Shown here: positions 34,104 to 44,656 of the stretch, in pieces | How the letters are laid out: each line of letters opens with the position of its first letter | Numbering within the stretch: position 1 is the stretch's first letter | Source: Candidatus Nitrotoga fabula | GTDB taxonomy: Bacteria; Pseudomonadota; Gammaproteobacteria; Burkholderiales; Gallionellaceae | Direction: 5' to 3' | NCBI RefSeq assembly: GCF_905221025.1 | Contig: NZ_CAJNBL010000005.1 | Location: 165,012-229,011, forward strand | Length of the DNA: 64,000 nucleotides | Translations under genes and position numbers: made by a program | Notes under the pieces: model-generated | Seen by the model: the letters and a program-made list of their open reading frames with translations, nothing else | Told to the model about the DNA's origin: nothing | Database searches by the model: none

Positions 34104-35263
34104 ATGGGCAGTCCTTTCACGATTCTTCTGGTTTCCCAGTCGATTCGGAGTAACAGAGCTGCAGCAGCGCAACTGACCACTACGCTGCTTCCGCCATAAC
34201 TGAGGAACGGGAGGGTTAGTCCTTTCGTGGGTAATATCCCCATGTTAACGCCAATGTTGATTATCGCTTGGACACCAAGCCATACAGCAATGCCCTGTGC
34301 GACCAAAGCAGAGAACTGGCGATCCAGATTTGCGGCCTGACGGCCGATGATGAAAGCGCGGATGATCAGGCCGGAAAATAGTAGGATAACTAGAAATACG
34401 CCAACAAAACCAAGCTCTTCTGCAATTACTGCGAGCAGAAAATCGGTATGGGCTTCCGGTAAGTAAAATAGTTTTTGCAAACTTCCGCCAAGACCTACGC
34501 CAAACCATTCTCCGCGGCCGAACGCAATCAGGGCGTGGCTTAGCTGATACCCTTTTCCGAAAGGATCGGACCACGGATCCATAAAACCCACCAGGCGCTG
34601 CATGCGGTATGGGGAGGCGAAAATCAGGGCGGCAAATGCAACTGGAAGGGCGATCAGCAGCCAAGCGAACATTTTGATATTAAATCCGCCAAGAAACAAT
34701 ATTGACATCGAAACAGCACAAATAACCGCGAAAGCGCCCATGTCCGGTTCCATCAATAACAAGCTTCCGACGATTACCATTACGGTAAGCATTGGCAAAA
34801 AAGCCCGACCCGGGTGATCTTTGACTAATCCTTTGCGCACTGTGTAATCAGCCGCATAGAGTAGAGAAAATAATTTAATTAATTCGGAGGGTTGCAAATT
34901 GATTATGAATAAAGGCAGCCAGCGGCGGCTACCATTCACTTCATGTCCGATGCCAGGAATCAGCACCAGAATTAACAGTGCTACACCAAGCAGAAAGAGG
35001 TAGGGTGCCATTGTCTGCCATGTCTGAAGCGAAAACTGGAATACGATGGCGCCTGCAATGACTCCAAGAAAGATATAAAGTCCATGCCGTATCAGGTAAT
35101 ATGCAGGTTGAAAACCGGTGAATCTGCTTGCTTCAGCAGTCGCGATGGAAGCGGAATACACCATGACTAGCCCGAGAGCCAGCAGCGCGATGGTAATCCA
35201 TACAAGCGCTTCGTCATATTCCACTGACATTTTCGGGTGGTTGGTCATGCTGGAGAGGAACAT
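34100..35263 (-). CDS. ftsW: Peptidoglycan glycosyltransferase FtsW
   Basis: FtsW is the SEDS-family polymerase of septal peptidoglycan, acting with FtsI. The 387-residue protein has about ten transmembrane helices and the SEDS hallmarks VMVYSAS, a NLQPSELIKLF segment, LLMEPDMGAFAVI, and the end block GVNMGILPTKGLTLPFLSYGGSS. ATG 35263 has GGAGAG six bases upstream and overlaps the end of murD by 19 bases. It lies between murD and murG as in most proteobacteria. Confidence 0.97.
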   Translation of the reverse strand: MFLSSMTNHPKMSVEYDEALVWITIALLALGLVMVYSASIATAEASRFTGFQPAYYLIRHGLYIFLGVIAGAIVFQFSLQTWQTMAPYLFLLGVALLILVLIPGIGHEVNGSRRWLPLFIINLQPSELIKLFSLLYAADYTVRKGLVKDHPGRAFLPMLTVMVIVGSLLLMEPDMGAFAVICAVSMSILFLGGFNIKMFAWLLIALPVAFAALIFASPYRMQRLVGFMDPWSDPFGKGYQLSHALIAFGRGEWFGVGLGGSLQKLFYLPEAHTDFLLAVIAEELGFVGVFLVILLFSGLIIRAFIIGRQAANLDRQFSALVAQGIAVWLGVQAIINIGVNMGILPTKGLTLPFLSYGGSSVVVSCAAAALLLRIDWETRRIVKGLPI

Positions 35264-36657
35264 GCTATCTCTCCTTGTAATGAAGATACGGCAGCGCTAA
35301 ATACTTCGGCACGATGACTGTAATCGCGGAACATGTCGAAACTTGCGCAGGCAGGGGATAGCAGCACAGCGTCCCCCGGCAACGCTAAGGATGCGCCTTG
35401 ATGTACTGCATCGACCATATCCTTTGCATGAACAATAGTTACACCGCAATCTTGTAGTACGGCCGCGATTTTGTTTGCGTCACGCCCAATAAGTACAACT
35501 GCGCGTGCATGTTGCATGACTGCAGGACGAAGTGGGGTAAAATCCTGTCCTTTGCCTTCGCCGCCAGCGATTAGAACAATCAGGCGCTTTAATCCCTGCA
35601 TTGCAGCTATGGTGGCACCGACATTTGTTCCTTTTGAGTCGTCGTAAAAAATAATTTCGCCAATTTTTGCAATTGGCTGTACCCGATGTGGCAAACCTCT
35701 AAAAGATCGCAATGCGCTCAATAGGGGAGCCAATGGCAAACCCACAGCATGGCATAAGGCTAGTGCGGCCAAAGCATTTGCCACATTGTGCATCCCGGCA
35801 ACCTGTAGTTCATTGGTGTTCATTACACGCTTTTGGCCATGCAGCAACCAAATGTCCTGACCAGAGGTACTTATGCCCCAGTCATGTTCGGTTGGTGGCG
35901 GGGTGTGCAACCCGAAGGTAATTTGTACCCTGTCGGGTAGGGCCATACCAGCACTGTTTTTATCGTCACGATTAAGTACCTGTATACCGCGCTGGGCGTT
36001 GTTATTACGGGTATCTTGAAAAATACGTGCTTTGGTGGCTGCATATTCCTTGATGTCAGAATAACGATCAAGATGGTCTTCACTAATGTTGAGTACTGTT
36101 GCAGCATCCGCATTGAGCGAGGAGGTGACCTCCAACTGGAAGCTGGAAAGCTCAAGCACCCAGATATCCGGGTGTTGTCCATGGCGTGTCAGCAGCACAT
36201 CCAGTACAGCCGGGGAAATGTTGCCAGCCATTTCTGTAATTAGGCCTGCTGCACGACACATTGCCCCTACCATACTGGTTACGGTCGTTTTTCCATTGGC
36301 TCCAGTGATGGCAATGATTTTAGGAGGACGGTTTTTAGGTAATGACTGGGAAAATAACTCAATGTCTCCCACTATTTGAATTCCGCGGGAGATTGCCTGC
36401 ACTAGTAGTGGGTCTCGTAATGGGATTCCCGGGCTGATGGCAATCAAGTCTATATCATCGAGCAATTCATTGTAAAACGCCCCACAGTACAATTTAATTC
36501 CAGGGAACTGTGTGCGCAGCGTATCTAGTGATGGTGGAAAATCGCGGCTGTCTGCCCCCAGTACCCGGGCACCCTGGACACTAAGCCAGCGCACAAGAGA
36601 TAACCCGGTTTCGCCGAGACCAAGTACTAAAATTGTCTTGTTTTTTAAATGGATCAT
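35245..36657 (-). CDS. murD: UDP-N-acetylmuramoylalanine--D-glutamate ligase
   Basis: MurD adds D-glutamate to UDP-MurNAc-L-Ala. From ATG 36657, in an ATGA overlap with the mraY stop, the product has 470 residues. It begins [20 protein letters not shown] and contains [15 protein letters not shown] (P-loop), [19 protein letters not shown] and [12 protein letters not shown]. The C-terminal domain ends with [20 protein letters not shown]. The longer frame to 36711 lies within mraY. Confidence 0.97.
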   Translation of the reverse strand: MIHLKNKTILVLGLGETGLSLVRWLSVQGARVLGADSRDFPPSLDTLRTQFPGIKLYCGAFYNELLDDIDLIAISPGIPLRDPLLVQAISRGIQIVGDIELFSQSLPKNRPPKIIAITGANGKTTVTSMVGAMCRAAGLITEMAGNISPAVLDVLLTRHGQHPDIWVLELSSFQLEVTSSLNADAATVLNISEDHLDRYSDIKEYAATKARIFQDTRNNNAQRGIQVLNRDDKNSAGMALPDRVQITFGLHTPPPTEHDWGISTSGQDIWLLHGQKRVMNTNELQVAGMHNVANALAALALCHAVGLPLAPLLSALRSFRGLPHRVQPIAKIGEIIFYDDSKGTNVGATIAAMQGLKRLIVLIAGGEGKGQDFTPLRPAVMQHARAVVLIGRDANKIAAVLQDCGVTIVHAKDMVDAVHQGASLALPGDAVLLSPACASFDMFRDYSHRAEVFSAAVSSLQGEIACSSPA

Positions 36658-37739
36658 CGTAATTTCAGCGTTGTTAGTCCGATTAATACCAACACCATCG
36701 AAATAATCCAAAACCGTACCACTACTTGATTTTCTTTCCAGCCTTTCAGTTCATAATGGTGATGGAGAGGAGCCATGCGAAAAATCCGTTTCCCGGTAAG
36801 TTTGAACGAAGTTACCTGGATGATTACGGATAAAGTTTCCAGCACGAATACGCCACCCATAATAAGCAGCACAATTTCCTGACGCACGATCACGGCTACT
36901 GTGCCGAGTGCTGCTCCCAATGCCAGCGCGCCCACATCTCCCATGAAAACTTCTGCTGGGTATGCGTTAAACCATAAAAATGCCAATCCTGCACCGGCAA
37001 TTGCACTGCAGAATACTGCCAATTCACTTGCACCTGGGATGTGCGGTATTCCAAGATACTTTGCGAATACTGCATGGCCTGCAACATAAGCAAATATCGC
37101 CAGAGCACTGCTGACCATTACTGTAGGCATAATTGCCAGACCATCCAATCCATCGGTTAAATTCACGGCGTTACTCGTGCCAACGATAACCAAATAGGTT
37201 AATAGAATGAAAGAGGATGCAGCCAGAGGGAATACAAGATGTTTGAAAAAAGGCATGATCAGATCTGTATGTGCGGGTAGACTTGCGTCTTGCCACAGGT
37301 ATGCGGCCACGACAAGCGCGATAATTGATTGCCAGAACATTTTTGCTTTTGCGGACAATCCCTTGGGATTGCGGTGTACAACCTTGCGGTAGTCATCCAG
37401 CCAGCCGATTGCGCCGTAACTCAAGGTGGTGATCAGAGCTACCCATACGTATTTATTGCTTAGATCAGCCCACAGTAGAGTGGTTATGGCAATCGAGATG
37501 AGGATTAACGCCCCCCCCATTGTTGGCGTGCCGGCTTTTATCAGGTGTGTTTGTGGCCCGTCATCCCTTACAGCCTGACCTATTTTATATGCAGTCAGTT
37601 TACGTATCATCAGTGGGCCAACCAGAAAGGAAATGAATAGCGCTGTTATTGCTGCCAGCACGGCCCGCAGTGTAATGTAATTGAACACACTGAATAGATG
37701 AATATATTGCGATAGCCACTGTGAAAATTTTAGTAACAT
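36654..37739 (-). CDS. mraY: Phospho-N-acetylmuramoyl-pentapeptide transferase
   Basis: MraY makes lipid I by transferring the sugar-pentapeptide to undecaprenyl phosphate. The 361-residue protein has ten transmembrane helices. The family sites are [18 protein letters not shown], the aspartate-rich [20 protein letters not shown], and the histidine-rich cytoplasmic loop [13 protein letters not shown]. It follows murF by 10 bases and is coupled to murD. Confidence 0.97.
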   Translation of the reverse strand: MLLKFSQWLSQYIHLFSVFNYITLRAVLAAITALFISFLVGPLMIRKLTAYKIGQAVRDDGPQTHLIKAGTPTMGGALILISIAITTLLWADLSNKYVWVALITTLSYGAIGWLDDYRKVVHRNPKGLSAKAKMFWQSIIALVVAAYLWQDASLPAHTDLIMPFFKHLVFPLAASSFILLTYLVIVGTSNAVNLTDGLDGLAIMPTVMVSSALAIFAYVAGHAVFAKYLGIPHIPGASELAVFCSAIAGAGLAFLWFNAYPAEVFMGDVGALALGAALGTVAVIVRQEIVLLIMGGVFVLETLSVIIQVTSFKLTGKRIFRMAPLHHHYELKGWKENQVVVRFWIISMVLVLIGLTTLKLR

Positions 37740-37749
37740 TATTGTTTTT

Positions 37750-39198
37750 TTAGTCTTTAGTCGAATCAGTGGAGATGGTTATGAAGGGCTGAGGGATTTC
37801 CTGGCTAGCCGCTTTTTTGTTTTTATCGTTCTCCGCAGTGCAATGATGAACTACACGTTCCATGCGCATGAAGCGCGATCCCTTCACTAGCAGCATGGTG
37901 TCAGCATTCAGTGTTGTGTCGAGTGCATCGAGCAAATCTTCAATTTTTTCAAAGTGACGTGCATTCATTCCAAATTTTTTTGCCGCATAAAACGAAAGCT
38001 TGCCAATAGTCAGTAGCTGATCTACTCCTGAGAGAAGCGCTTCCATGCCAATTTCTTCATGTAGTTGTATAGCGTCTTCTCCCAGCTCCCCCATGTCTCC
38101 CAATACCAAGATCTTCTTGCCTGTGAATTGGGCCAGTACTTTCAGCGCTGCCAGCAACGAAGCAGGATTTGCGTTGTAACTGTCATCTATTAATATGGCG
38201 CCATGTAGCGCAGCTTTGCGCTGCAACCGTCCAGGTACGCCAGGAAATTTTTCCAGTCCTGCGGTAATTGCTTGAGTTGGTATGTTCAAAGCCAGTGCTG
38301 CCGCTGTGGCGGCTAAGGCGTTGTAGATATTGTGCATCCCGGGTACTTGCAGTTGCACATGCAAGATTCCATGAGGTGAGCTTACGCTCATAGAGGCGCT
38401 ATAAGTTTTTGTCTGCCACTGAATGGCATGCACTGCCTTCTTATTATTCAGGCTGAATTCAATGATATTCTTGTCACCGGACAATTCGCGCCACAGGGGA
38501 GCGTGTGCATCATCGGCATTGATGATAGCTGTACCTTGTTTGGTCAACCCGGTAAAAATTTCTCCTTTGGCTTGGGCAATCGCATTTACAGAACCCAGAC
38601 CGGCTAGATGCGCATTCCCTGCATTATTGATGATGGCGACTTCCGGACGTGCCATTCTCGACAAATATTCAATTTCTCCAGAATGGTTCATTCCCATTTC
38701 AATCACGGCATAGCGATGTCTGTTCCGCAATTGAAGCAAAGTAAGTGGCACGCCGATGTCATTGTTTAGATTTCCATGTGTGGCCAGTACGCTTTGATCA
38801 TTGTTTGTTGCCGCACGTAATATACTTGCCAGCATTTCCTTTACTGTAGTTTTGCCGTTGCTTCCGGTTACTGCTACCAATGGAACCTTGAACTGCGTGC
38901 GCCAATATGCTGCAAGAACACCTAATGCTACCCGCGTGTTTTCAACCAGAATCAGTGAGCATGGTGATGGGTTGCAGTGTGAATAGCTGGCCGTACTTGT
39001 TAATGCAGCTACTGCCCCTTTTTCTACAGCAGCGGCAATATATGTGGCCCCATTAAAAAATTCACCTTGTAATGCAACAAATAGATCGCCAGTATTGGTC
39101 GTACGACTATCAGTGGATACGGCAAGAAATAGCACATCCTGTCCGATAAGCTTACCTCCCAAAATATGGGCTGCTTGGGATAGCATCATCATTCCCAT
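37750..39198 (-). CDS. murF: UDP-N-acetylmuramoyl-tripeptide--D-Ala-D-Ala ligase
   Basis: MurF adds the D-Ala-D-Ala dipeptide to complete the UDP-MurNAc-pentapeptide. The 482-residue protein has [17 protein letters not shown] in the N-terminal domain, [19 protein letters not shown] (P-loop), [30 protein letters not shown], and [10 protein letters not shown]. The C-terminal domain carries [11 protein letters not shown]. It overlaps murE by 10 bases. Several tandem ATGs occur at the start (39198, 39192 and 39189), so the exact initiator is uncertain by a few codons. Confidence 0.96.
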   Translation of the reverse strand: MGMMMLSQAAHILGGKLIGQDVLFLAVSTDSRTTNTGDLFVALQGEFFNGATYIAAAVEKGAVAALTSTASYSHCNPSPCSLILVENTRVALGVLAAYWRTQFKVPLVAVTGSNGKTTVKEMLASILRAATNNDQSVLATHGNLNNDIGVPLTLLQLRNRHRYAVIEMGMNHSGEIEYLSRMARPEVAIINNAGNAHLAGLGSVNAIAQAKGEIFTGLTKQGTAIINADDAHAPLWRELSGDKNIIEFSLNNKKAVHAIQWQTKTYSASMSVSSPHGILHVQLQVPGMHNIYNALAATAAALALNIPTQAITAGLEKFPGVPGRLQRKAALHGAILIDDSYNANPASLLAALKVLAQFTGKKILVLGDMGELGEDAIQLHEEIGMEALLSGVDQLLTIGKLSFYAAKKFGMNARHFEKIEDLLDALDTTLNADTMLLVKGSRFMRMERVVHHCTAENDKNKKAASQEIPQPFITISTDSTKD

Positions 39199-40718
39199 GC
39201 CTCCTCACGCCAGGCCAGCAATGCGCGCTGGGCAATTTCAGTATCGCTGAATGGGTATCGAACGCCGTTAATCTCTTGGAATGCTTCGTGCCCTTTGCCT
39301 GCAATCAAAACAATATCGGTTGTCTTTGCGCGAAGTATTGCTTCTGTGATGGCTGATGCGCGATCTTCGATGACCTGATATGTGCTGGTTATTTCTGTTT
39401 TTTCAGATTGAATGCCAGTCATAATGGCTGCAATAATTTCATGGGGCGTTTCGCTGCGAGGGTTATCACTGGTAATAATGGAAATGTCCGCAAATTTCGT
39501 AGCGATATATCCCATCATCGGGCGCTTGCCGCGGTCGCGGTCACCACCACAACCGAAAACGCAAATCAGTTTTCCTCGGCGGGCATCTGTATTTTTATCT
39601 CCTATTACTTCGCGCACGGAAAGCAATACTTTTTCCAGAGCGTCCGGGGTATGTGCATAGTCCACTATTACAGTGGGTCGACCGTTAATACTTAAAGTTT
39701 GCATGCGCCCGGGCACCGCTCTGACAAGAGATAGTTCGTCCAATGCCCTTTGTAAAGACACACCGCTCGCTAGTAATACGGCCATTACCCCCAATAAGTT
39801 GGAAGCATTGAAGCGTCCAATCAAGGTGTTGTGTAGCTCACCACCTCCCCAGCTGGAATGAATTTGCAGGCTAAGTCCTTGTGCATCCATGCGTACTGAT
39901 CTGGCATAGACCATGCGCAAGCCGAGACGTTCAGCTAGGGAAAGGGCGGTATGGTTTAAGCCATATCCAATCATTTCTACGTTTTTATCCTGCATTTGTT
40001 CGGCAAGTTCGGCACCAAATGCATCATCCAGATTGAGGACAATGTATTTAAGTTGTTGCCAATGGAACAGGCGCTGTTTGGCCGCAGCATAACTGTGCAT
40101 GTTGCCGTGATAATCAAGATGGTCTCGGCTTAGATTGGTAAGGAGAGCCACATCAAAATTTATCCCGCTTACACGCCCTTGTTCCAAAGCGTGAGAAGAT
40201 ACTTCCATCGCAACGGCTTCGGCACCCCTGGAAAGATAATCGGCTAATAATTGGTGCAGTTGGACAGCATCGGGTGTGGTATTCTGGGTAGGCTGCAAAT
40301 CCGGATGGAAGCCATTCCCCAGTGTTCCGATCAGTGCAGTCTTTTTCCCTAGCGCGCATAGTGCTTGGGAAATCCAGTGACTGCAAGAAGTCTTGCCATT
40401 GGTGCCGGTGATGCCGATTACCCACATTTTGCGAGAAGGGCTGCCATATACATGGTTTGCAATTTCTCCGGCTTGTTGTCGCAGGTTGGTGACCGCCCGA
40501 TTGGGGATATTCCATGACTCATTCCAGTTAAACCCTTGTGCTTCCCAGATAACTGCATTGGCCCCATTCTTAATGGCTTGATTGATGAGTTGCCGTCCAT
40601 CAGCCCTGTTGCCTGGGTAGGCAACGAAAGTATCGCCCGGGGTAACAGCGCGGCTGTCTGTGGCGAGCTGTCTGACCGGTACGCCAAGAGAGTTCACAAG
40701 GTCGGAGTAGTAGCTCAT
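39189..40718 (-). CDS. murE: UDP-N-acetylmuramoyl-tripeptide synthetase
   Basis: MurE adds the third residue of the stem peptide. The 509-residue protein shows LATDSRAVTPGDTFVAYPG, GITGTNGKTSCSHWISQAL (P-loop), MEVSSHALEQGRV and YAHTPDALEKVL. The TSDNPRSE motif is the signature for meso-diaminopimelate as the added amino acid. The peptidoglycan is therefore of the usual Gram-negative DAP type. It overlaps ftsI by 4 bases and murF by 10 bases. Confidence 0.96.
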   Translation of the reverse strand: MSYYSDLVNSLGVPVRQLATDSRAVTPGDTFVAYPGNRADGRQLINQAIKNGANAVIWEAQGFNWNESWNIPNRAVTNLRQQAGEIANHVYGSPSRKMWVIGITGTNGKTSCSHWISQALCALGKKTALIGTLGNGFHPDLQPTQNTTPDAVQLHQLLADYLSRGAEAVAMEVSSHALEQGRVSGINFDVALLTNLSRDHLDYHGNMHSYAAAKQRLFHWQQLKYIVLNLDDAFGAELAEQMQDKNVEMIGYGLNHTALSLAERLGLRMVYARSVRMDAQGLSLQIHSSWGGGELHNTLIGRFNASNLLGVMAVLLASGVSLQRALDELSLVRAVPGRMQTLSINGRPTVIVDYAHTPDALEKVLLSVREVIGDKNTDARRGKLICVFGCGGDRDRGKRPMMGYIATKFADISIITSDNPRSETPHEIIAAIMTGIQSEKTEITSTYQVIEDRASAITEAILRAKTTDIVLIAGKGHEAFQEINGVRYPFSDTEIAQRALLAWREEAWE

Positions 40719-42448
40719 GTTTCCCCCTTAACCATGTAAACTGGAGGCTTTTCCCCAGTGGGTTCAAGCGGTGCATCATTTGGTACATTGAGCTGGCGGA
40801 GTGCCGCACTCATGACATTGCTAAATACAGGAGCAGCGACCAAGCCGCCATAATATTGGCCATTGTTAGGTTCATTGACCATTACCGCTATGATCAATTT
40901 TGGGTTGGATACCGGTGCCAATCCGACAAATGAGGAAATGTAACGGTTGATGTAACGTCCGTCATCGAGCTTGTGCGCAGTACCTGTCTTGCCGGCTACG
41001 CGAAAGCCACTGATCTGGGCCAAAGGTGCTGTGCCGCCTGGAAGTACCGCCAATTCCAGCATGTTTAGTACCTCGCGCGCGGTGTTTTCTGAATATACTT
41101 TATTGCCGCTTGCCGGTGCGTCCAGCTTTACCCAAGAAACAGGCTTCAATTCGCCGTTGTTGGCAAATATGGTATAGGCGCGCGCCAGTTGCAGCAGGCT
41201 GACGGAAATACCGTGGCCATAGGAAATGGTAGCCTGTTCAATAGGCCGCCATTTTTTGTAATTGCGCAGCCTGCCTGTCGCTTCACCCGGGAAACCGCTT
41301 CCAGCGAGCGTGCCGAAGCCGCTTTGATTCAGGCTATGCCAGAAAGTTTCCGGTGGTAATGACAGTGCAATCTTGGCCGCACCTACATTACTTGATTTCT
41401 GGATAACCTGTGCCACAGTGAGCGCTGCTTCGGGATGGGTGTCATGAATTTTGCGTTTACCGACTAGCATGACACCGTTTTCAGTATTAATAACGGTTTG
41501 TGGAGTAATATTCCCTTTGTCGAGTCCGGTCGCTATAGCAAAAGGTTTAAGTGTGGAACCCGGTTCGAACAAGTCGGTTACGGCATGATTGCGTAGTAGC
41601 TGGGGATCGGGCTTCATACGGTTGTTGGGGTTGTAGCTTGGCCAGTTGGCTAAAGCCAGCACTTCTCCGCTTTTTGCATCTAGTACTATAATGGAACCAG
41701 CCTTGGCACGATGTTGTTCGACCGCCAGTTTGATTTCCCTGAAAGCCAGATACTGAATCCTGTTGTCGATGCTGAGCACCATGTTGATGCCTGGCTTGGG
41801 CGCGCGAATACTGGCGACATCTTCGATAATATGGCCTTTACGGTCTTTAATTACACGTTGACTGCCAACTTGACCGCTAAGCTGTTTTTGAAATGCCAGT
41901 TCCAGCCCTTCCTGACCGTTATCATCTACGTTGGTAAATCCAAGTAGGTGGGCAGTAATGTTCCCGTTTGGGTAATAGCGACGATATTCGCGCCGCATCG
42001 ATATGCCGGGTATCCCCAGTTTCATGACATTTTCAGCCTGTTCAGGGGGCAATTGACGTTTTAAATAAACAAAGTCACGTGCATTGTCGAATAGACGGTT
42101 CCTCACATCCTCGACCTCCATGTCCAGTATCCGGGCTAATTGCTCCACTTGTTGCGGAGAAGCCTTCACATCTTGCGGACTGGCCCAAATTGATTCTACA
42201 GGTGTGCTGATGGCGAGAGGTTCTCCATGGCGATCTGAAATCATACCGCGATGCGCGCTGATATCAATTACACGGACTGCTCGAGCATTTCCCTTCTGCT
42301 GTAAAAAGTGATTCTGTACGCTTTGCAAATAAATAGCACGTATGGTCAATGCACCCATACCGATTAGCAAAATCCCAAATAGCACGCGTGACCGCATTAG
42401 CGGCAAAGCTGCTGGTTGTGTGCTCGGTATGTTGCTGGCGTAATTCAT
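40715..42448 (-). CDS. ftsI: Septal peptidoglycan transpeptidase FtsI (PBP3)
   Basis: FtsI is the class B penicillin-binding protein that cross-links septal peptidoglycan. The 577-residue protein has an N-terminal membrane anchor (about 21-43) and a pedestal domain with ISAHRGMISDRHGEPLA. The transpeptidase domain has SxxK at 298-301 (STLK), SSN at 352-354 and KTG at 487-489 (KTGTAHK). It overlaps ftsL and murE by 4 bases each, so translation of this run of genes is tightly coupled. Confidence 0.97.
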   Translation of the reverse strand: MNYASNIPSTQPAALPLMRSRVLFGILLIGMGALTIRAIYLQSVQNHFLQQKGNARAVRVIDISAHRGMISDRHGEPLAISTPVESIWASPQDVKASPQQVEQLARILDMEVEDVRNRLFDNARDFVYLKRQLPPEQAENVMKLGIPGISMRREYRRYYPNGNITAHLLGFTNVDDNGQEGLELAFQKQLSGQVGSQRVIKDRKGHIIEDVASIRAPKPGINMVLSIDNRIQYLAFREIKLAVEQHRAKAGSIIVLDAKSGEVLALANWPSYNPNNRMKPDPQLLRNHAVTDLFEPGSTLKPFAIATGLDKGNITPQTVINTENGVMLVGKRKIHDTHPEAALTVAQVIQKSSNVGAAKIALSLPPETFWHSLNQSGFGTLAGSGFPGEATGRLRNYKKWRPIEQATISYGHGISVSLLQLARAYTIFANNGELKPVSWVKLDAPASGNKVYSENTAREVLNMLELAVLPGGTAPLAQISGFRVAGKTGTAHKLDDGRYINRYISSFVGLAPVSNPKLIIAVMVNEPNNGQYYGGLVAAPVFSNVMSAALRQLNVPNDAPLEPTGEKPPVYMVKGET

Positions 42449-42735
42449 GGCGTTATAGAGGATGCAGTCAGGTCTTCAGCACGGATATAGCGAACTTGTA
42501 GGGTGTTTGGCAGCTGCATCTGTAATTTTTCAACAGCAATTTTTTCAATTCTCGCTGACATTGCCCAAGTACTCTGCTCAAGCTGTAATTGTCCCCATTC
42601 CACTTCCATTTGTTGTGCACGGTCTTTTTCTCTTTTAAATTCCACAAATAATTTGCGTGCTTGATTCTGTGAAGTTACAACCCCTAGTGCGCAAGCAACC
42701 ACGATTATCAGGAGCGTGAAGTGAAGTCTAGTCAT
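42445..42735 (-). CDS. ftsL: Cell division protein FtsL
   Basis: FtsL is a small bitopic divisome protein that pairs with FtsB and FtsQ. The 96-residue product has one membrane helix (about 4-21, LHFTLLIIVVACALGVVTSQ) and a periplasmic coiled coil with heptad-like spacing (LFVEFKREKDRAQQMEVEWGQL). FtsL sequences are poorly conserved, so size, topology and position between rsmH and ftsI carry the call. It overlaps rsmH by 8 bases. Confidence 0.9.
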   Translation of the reverse strand: MTRLHFTLLIIVVACALGVVTSQNQARKLFVEFKREKDRAQQMEVEWGQLQLEQSTWAMSARIEKIAVEKLQMQLPNTLQVRYIRAEDLTASSITP

Positions 42736-43690
42736 ACATTCCTCTCCCCATGCGCTCTGCTACCCGCATTACTGCACTGCGCGCCCTGGGATTGGCCAGG
42801 ATTTCTTGTGAGGTGGCGCGAATTGCCTTGCCAATCAGACGCAGATTTCCTTGCCTAATTTCGGCAGCACGAATTGGTAAATTTCGTGGTAACTGGTCGC
42901 CTTGCGCCATGTCACGCAGAAAGTGTTTTACCATGCGGTCTTCCAGAGAATGGAAACTGATGATCACGATACGTCCACCAGGTTTTAGACAGTCCACGCA
43001 CTGCGGGAGAACTCGCGCAATTTCTTCGAGTTCCTGGTTGAGGTAAATCCGTATAGCTTGAAAGGTTCGTGTCGCCGGATTTTTCCCTGGTTCGCGTGTC
43101 CGCACGGTCTGGGCAATAATTTCGCTGAGCTGGCGCGTGGTGACGATGGGTGCGTTTTGGCGCGCAGCAATAATCGCACTTGCAATCTGTGAAGCAAACC
43201 GTTCTTCACCATAATTACGTATCACCTCCTTAAGTAAGCTTTCATTAACATTGGCCAGCCAATTTGCTGCGGTTTCTCCGCTACTGTTATTCATCCGCAT
43301 GTCCAGCGGGGCGTCGAAACGGAAGCTGAATCCGCGTTGCATTTCATCCAGCTGGGGCGAAGAAACCCCCAAATCGAGCAATACCCCATCTACTTCATTG
43401 ACTCCCAGCACGTTTAATACCTCTGTCAAGCGCGAGAATTCACTATGTATCAGGGTAAATCGCTTATCGGTTATTGCCTGCCCGGCTGCAACTGCAGCAG
43501 GATCCTTATCCAGCGCGATTAAACACCCATGCACATTTAACTTCTGTAAAATCAATCGGCTGTGTCCACCGCGGCCAAATGTGCAATCTATATAAATACC
43601 ATCCGGTTTTATCTGCAATGCTTCAATGGCTTCGTTTAATAAAACAGTTTTATGTGTAAGTTCAGGCGTGAGGGATATGAAATCGCTCAC
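42728..43690 (-). CDS. rsmH: 16S rRNA (cytosine1402-N4)-methyltransferase
   Basis: RsmH (MraW) methylates C1402 in the ribosomal P site using S-adenosylmethionine. From GTG 43690, which overlaps the mraZ stop as GTGA, the product has 320 residues. It shows HKTVLLNEAIEAL, YIDCTFGRGGHS (SAM loop), LLDLGVSSPQLD, FSFRFDAPLDMRM and SFHSLEDRMVKHF. The ATG frame at 43765 runs deep into mraZ and is unlikely. Second gene of the dcw cluster. Confidence 0.95.
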   Translation of the reverse strand: MSDFISLTPELTHKTVLLNEAIEALQIKPDGIYIDCTFGRGGHSRLILQKLNVHGCLIALDKDPAAVAAGQAITDKRFTLIHSEFSRLTEVLNVLGVNEVDGVLLDLGVSSPQLDEMQRGFSFRFDAPLDMRMNNSSGETAANWLANVNESLLKEVIRNYGEERFASQIASAIIAARQNAPIVTTRQLSEIIAQTVRTREPGKNPATRTFQAIRIYLNQELEEIARVLPQCVDCLKPGGRIVIISFHSLEDRMVKHFLRDMAQGDQLPRNLPIRAAEIRQGNLRLIGKAIRATSQEILANPRARSAVMRVAERMGRGMYD

Positions 43691-44133
43691 AGCGTGAATC
43701 CCTCTAGTTCCGGGGGAAGTTCGCCTTGTGCAAATGACAGCGTTATTTCCTGTTGTGCTGCCCACTTTGCTTCATCCCATAATTCGAGTTTATTACCTTG
43801 GCCAATCAGCGTAACGCGCTTATCCAAAGCTGCATAATTTCTTAAGGCAGGCGAGATCAGTATGCGTCCCGCAGCATCCATTTCGACATCTTCAGCGTAT
43901 CCGATCAGGCGGCGTTGTAATGCGCGTATGCGTGGGTCAAGAGAAGATAACTTAAGGAGTTTATCGCGGATTGGTTGCCATTCAGGCAATGGGTAGCAGA
44001 GCAGACAACCATCTGCATCAGCTGTCAATACAAGTTGATTGGTGAAGTTGGAAAGTAGCATGTCACGATGCCGGGCTGGTATTGCAAGCCTGCCTTTATT
44101 ATCCAGACTGAGATGTGTCGCCCCTTGAAACAT
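43687..44133 (-). CDS. mraZ: Transcriptional regulator MraZ
   Basis: MraZ is the AbrB-like repressor of the division and cell-wall cluster. The 148-residue product begins MFQGATHLSLDNKGRLAIPA and carries a second half-repeat with DAAGRILISPALRNYA, the two SpoVT/AbrB-type motifs that bind DNA. It is the first gene of the dcw operon. Its own predicted binding sites, three direct repeats, lie just upstream at 44157-44181 over the transcription start, which predicts autoregulation of the whole cluster. Confidence 0.96.
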   Translation of the reverse strand: MFQGATHLSLDNKGRLAIPARHRDMLLSNFTNQLVLTADADGCLLCYPLPEWQPIRDKLLKLSSLDPRIRALQRRLIGYAEDVEMDAAGRILISPALRNYAALDKRVTLIGQGNKLELWDEAKWAAQQEITLSFAQGELPPELEGFTL

Positions 44134-44156
44134 TTTAGCAACCCTCTGTGCAGTAT

Positions 44157-44181
44157 CCCACTAAATCCCACTTTCCCCCAC
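44157..44181 (-). promoter_or_regulatory. MraZ-binding direct repeats
   Basis: On the minus strand GTGGG occurs three times at exact 10-bp intervals (complement CCCAC at 44157-44161, 44167-44171 and 44177-44181), each preceded by A/T-rich bases. Three or more TGGGN repeats spaced 10 bp apart are the known MraZ box. They lie between the -10 box and the mraZ start, where binding would block transcription. Confidence 0.85.
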
Positions 44182-44189
44182 TTTGTTTC

Positions 44190-44218
44190 ACTATATTGAA
44201 AAAAACAGACATGGTCAA
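44190..44218 (-). promoter_or_regulatory. Sigma-70 promoter of the dcw cluster
   Basis: TTGACC (44218-44213) and TATAGT (44195-44190) are separated by exactly 17 bases on the minus strand. The predicted transcription start falls at about 44183, directly before the MraZ boxes. Confidence 0.8.
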
Positions 44219-44647
44219 GTAAAAATTCAAAAATTTTCCTTGTCTGACAAGTAGTTAGTGTGAAATAGCAATGCAAAATTAAATTCTTTAATAAAGAATG
44301 GATTGCATAAAAAGGCTAAAGCTATTTATGATGTTTTTCTGTTGGACCGGGAAATGTACTGTTCAGTGTGTTTAATCTGAAGGTGGTATAGGGTGTACTG
44401 GATAGGGATTAAAATAAAAAACAATTTGGGGAAGGAAGAGGGGGGTGAATCCAGGCATTCTTAAAAAGAATGGTCTGAATGATGAAACTACCCGAATTTT
44501 CACCTGCGGGGTCGCTGTTTTTGATTTTTATGGTTCTGCAGCATTTTGCAGCAAGAATTTTTAAGTATTTTAGGCGTGTAAATCGACTAGGAGCTCCAGG
44601 CAGAAAATGCCGGTTTGGCAAACCAAAATCTGTTTTTATAGGTAGGG
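44219..44647. other. Intergenic region between the dcw promoter and rnpB
   Basis: About 430 A/T-rich bases. A frame on the plus strand from 44479 begins MMKLPEFSPAGSLFL but runs into rnpB and is probably chance. No repeat or RNA gene is recognised. Confidence 0.35.
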
Positions 44648-44656
44648 AAAAAAATC

